Below, piece by piece: positions 62,408 to 64,000 of a stretch of 64,000 nucleotides of DNA. Position 1 is the stretch's first letter; each line of letters starts with the position of its first letter. Source of the stretch: CAYHHI01 sp964356335 (GTDB lineage Bacteria; Arandabacterota; Arandabacteria; Arandabacterales; Arandabacteraceae); NCBI GenBank assembly GCA_964356335.1, contig CAYHHI010000006.1, positions 40,025-104,024 on the forward strand, written 5' to 3'. The notes beneath the pieces were generated by a model, which saw nothing but the letters and a program-made list of their open reading frames with translations, did no database searches and was not told where the DNA came from. The position numbers were made by a program, and so were the translations under genes.

Positions 62408-62436
62408 TTGACCGGATCGGATTCATCATCTACACT
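62408..62436 (+). promoter_or_regulatory. Promoter giving a probable leaderless transcript
   Basis: TTGACC (62408-62413), 17 bp, TACACT (62431-62436). Transcription would start at or next to the ATG at 62444, which has no ribosome-binding site. Confidence 0.5.
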
Positions 62437-62443
62437 CGCTTCC

Positions 62444-63241
62444 ATGGGGCACCTTCTCTCCAAGATCTACAGGAAGTTTTTCTGGAACTGCTATGATCAC
62501 ATCGGGCAACTGATTGCCATCAATGCGCTCTGGTTCGCAATCTTCCCCGTGCCGACATTCCTCTGCTTCAGGTTCCTACCGCTCAAAGGGGTTGAGAAAA
62601 TTGGTGTAACGCTTCTTGTGGCGTTGCTCACTTACTCATTTGCAGGCTCAGGTGTGTTTGCCCTGACGGCGAGGCTCGCTCGGCGAGAGGAAATCCGAGT
62701 CAAGCAGTTCTTCGGTGAAGGCCGGAGATCCTTTGTGAAGATGGTTCTCGTGAGCCTGATGTTCGGCTTTGTCTTCTTGCTACTTTTCCAGAGCATCCGG
62801 TTTTATGGCGGCATCGAAATTGGCGGTGGCATCCTCGGCTTCTTCCTTGCAGGCATCCAGATCTGGATCATGGCTTTCTGCCTGCTGATGCAGATTTACC
62901 TGCTTCCTCTGCTCTTTAGCAGGGCCTGGGGACTCAGACAGGTGATCAAGTGGAGCGCGATGCTCGTTGTCCTGAGACCAGGCTTGACGGTCCTGATGTT
63001 CCTACAGGCACTCGCCCTCTCACTGCTTCTTGCTATCACGGGCATTGGCATCGTGGTGCTCATCTATAGCCTCATCTCGCTGTTTCTTAACATCGCTCTT
63101 CGTGAGGCCCTGCGAGAGATGGAGACCAAGTGGACTCCCAAGAAGAAGCCAACCTCCTGGAAAGAGATCTTCGCTGCCGAGGAAGAAGACGAGGAAGAGA
63201 AACGCACCCTCGGAGAGATCCTGCGACCTTGGGACACGTGA
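62444..63241 (+). CDS. DUF624-like membrane protein
   Basis: 265 residues with about five membrane helices between 24 and 215 and a cytoplasmic, acidic C terminus (AEEEDEEEKRTLGEILRPWDT). The start FWNCYDHIGQLIAINALWFAIFPVPTFLC resembles DUF624/YesL proteins, often found by sugar transporters or sensors, but no such genes are here. I set the start at 62444 although the frame stays open far upstream, where it runs antisense to the sigma gene. Divergent from the ECF sigma. Confidence 0.75.
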   Translation: MGHLLSKIYRKFFWNCYDHIGQLIAINALWFAIFPVPTFLCFRFLPLKGVEKIGVTLLVALLTYSFAGSGVFALTARLARREEIRVKQFFGEGRRSFVKMVLVSLMFGFVFLLLFQSIRFYGGIEIGGGILGFFLAGIQIWIMAFCLLMQIYLLPLLFSRAWGLRQVIKWSAMLVVLRPGLTVLMFLQALALSLLLAITGIGIVVLIYSLISLFLNIALREALREMETKWTPKKKPTSWKEIFAAEEEDEEEKRTLGEILRPWDT

Positions 63242-63268
63242 GTACTGTCCCTGACCTGCCCGGGACTG

Positions 63269-63284
63269 CCGGGGCCAACCCCGG
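63269..63284. terminator. Short GC hairpin after the membrane protein gene
   Basis: CCGGGG-CCAA-CCCCGG, 28 nt after the stop codon and without T-run; a possible weak terminator. The rest of 63285-63490 has only a promoter candidate. Confidence 0.35.
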
Positions 63285-63391
63285 GACACCAGAATGACAG
63301 GCTTAGAGAGCGAGCTTTACTAGAGGCTGACATTTCTACTCTGCAAAAAACATGACATTCTTATGCTGCAACTACACTCAGCTTTCGGTGC

Positions 63392-63420
63392 TTGACATCT
63401 CACCCCGTTTCCGCCAATAT
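63392..63420 (+). promoter_or_regulatory. Weak promoter candidate for ftsB-like gene and tRNA
   Basis: Perfect TTGACA (63392-63397), 17 bp, poor -10 CAATAT (63415-63420). Confidence 0.3.
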
Positions 63421-63490
63421 GCCCGAAACAGCGGGAGTCCTACTCCCTCTCCACCTGGGAGAGAGCCGGGGTGCGGACGAAGGTAGGGTC

Positions 63491-63886
63491 ATGGAAGAAC
63501 TCGAACACAAGTTCCTTCGAATCCGAAGAGAGATCAGATTCTGGACGAGGAATACCAAGGTCCTTCTCATCCTGGTGATTCTCCTCTGCCTCGGCGGGGT
63601 CGCATTCGGCGAGTACGGGCTTGTAAGAATCATCGAGGTCAAGAAGGAAGGGCACAAACTCGAAGCGGATATAACAGTCTGGAAGATGAAGCATCGCCTG
63701 CTCGAAGACGAGAAACAGAAACTCGCCAGTGACCCATTCACGCTTGAGAAGCTCGCCCGAGAGCGATGCGGCTTCTACAAACCTGGCGAGCTCATCTTTG
63801 TCTTCCCCGAGGACAGCGCAGCCACTCCCGGAGCCATCTCAGGAATCGAGCGCGCTTCCCTTGACAAACTGCCTCTGGGCCAGTAG
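63491..63886 (+). CDS. FtsB/DivIC-family septum formation initiator
   Basis: 131 residues: short basic N terminus, one membrane helix (about 22-42), coiled coil (about 44-80) and the family end motif LARERCGFYKPGELIFVFPE (about 93-112). The protein links FtsQ/DivIB and FtsL at the division site. The start is the ATG at 63491; the frame is open further upstream without a better site. tRNA-fMet follows after 42 nt. Confidence 0.85.
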   Translation: MEELEHKFLRIRREIRFWTRNTKVLLILVILLCLGGVAFGEYGLVRIIEVKKEGHKLEADITVWKMKHRLLEDEKQKLASDPFTLEKLARERCGFYKPGELIFVFPEDSAATPGAISGIERASLDKLPLGQ

Positions 63887-63928
63887 GATAGGTAAGGATT
63901 AGGATAGGCGAGTACACAACGAAATAGA

Positions 63929-64000
<72 letters not shown>

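Noticed and set aside
61403..62443. N-terminal extension of the DUF624-like membrane protein
   Set aside because: The open frame upstream is antisense to the ECF sigma gene; the membrane protein begins naturally at 62444 after its promoter.

Overview
The window looks like a scaffold from an uncultured Gram-negative bacterium. LpxH points to lipid A. A BamA-like barrel, two PorV/PorQ-like proteins, a Gld-type ABC cluster and many TPR and lipoproteins fit an FCB-like lineage or a neighbouring candidate phylum; I cannot place it more precisely. A run of exactly 100 N inside a tandem repeat (46187-46286) is an assembly gap. Housekeeping genes are intact (rho, priA, tsaD, holA, holB, a primary-type sigma factor, rlmN, initiator tRNA), and I see no transposase, phage gene or CRISPR array.

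Layout. 1-12.1 kb (minus strand): rho, a TPR lipoprotein, priA, then a five-gene signalling run headed by a REC-GGDDF protein behind a sigma-54-type promoter, with two giant sensors sharing a nearly identical 449-bp HD-GYP cassette. 12.3-24.6 kb (minus): tsaD, a YbbR protein, holB, holA, two membrane HD-GYP proteins, a radical SAM enzyme, an M23 peptidase, a sigma factor and an HtrA protease. 24.8-32.3 kb: lpxH (plus), then a PorV-like protein and a gld-type operon ending in an AlaX editing enzyme (minus). 32.8-41.7 kb (minus): a PAS kinase/NtrC pair, a Cys-rich DUF4384 protein, an FN3-like lipoprotein and an RlmI-like methyltransferase. 41.9-47.9 kb: an orphan NtrC regulator and an ArsR regulator, divergent from an MttB-like methyltransferase and an rlmN with a long Arg-rich repeat extension. 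47.9-58.3 kb (plus): a SpoIIE phosphatase and a histidine kinase with the same sensor half, an NtrC activator, a sigma-54 promoter with an upstream palindrome, a 38-residue membrane protein, an outer-membrane fusion protein and three further envelope genes. 58.4-62.2 kb (minus): an ECF sigma operon. 62.4-64 kb (plus): a membrane protein, an FtsB/DivIC-like protein and tRNA-fMet.

The most interesting system I infer is a sigma-54 envelope regulon. The palindrome GTGTC-N5-GACAC occurs only twice by my reading. One copy lies about 135 bp upstream of a near-consensus sigma-54 promoter next to the kinase/activator pair (52722-52853). The other lies about 175 bp upstream of a sigma-54-type promoter ahead of the FN3 lipoprotein and DUF4384 genes (40351-40521). 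The first promoter leads into a tiny membrane protein and then a protein joining bactofilin-like beta repeats, two CBM48-like domains and an Omp85-type barrel. A phosphatase with the same sensor half as the kinase sits in the same operon, so one signal may feed both partner-switching and sigma-54 outputs.
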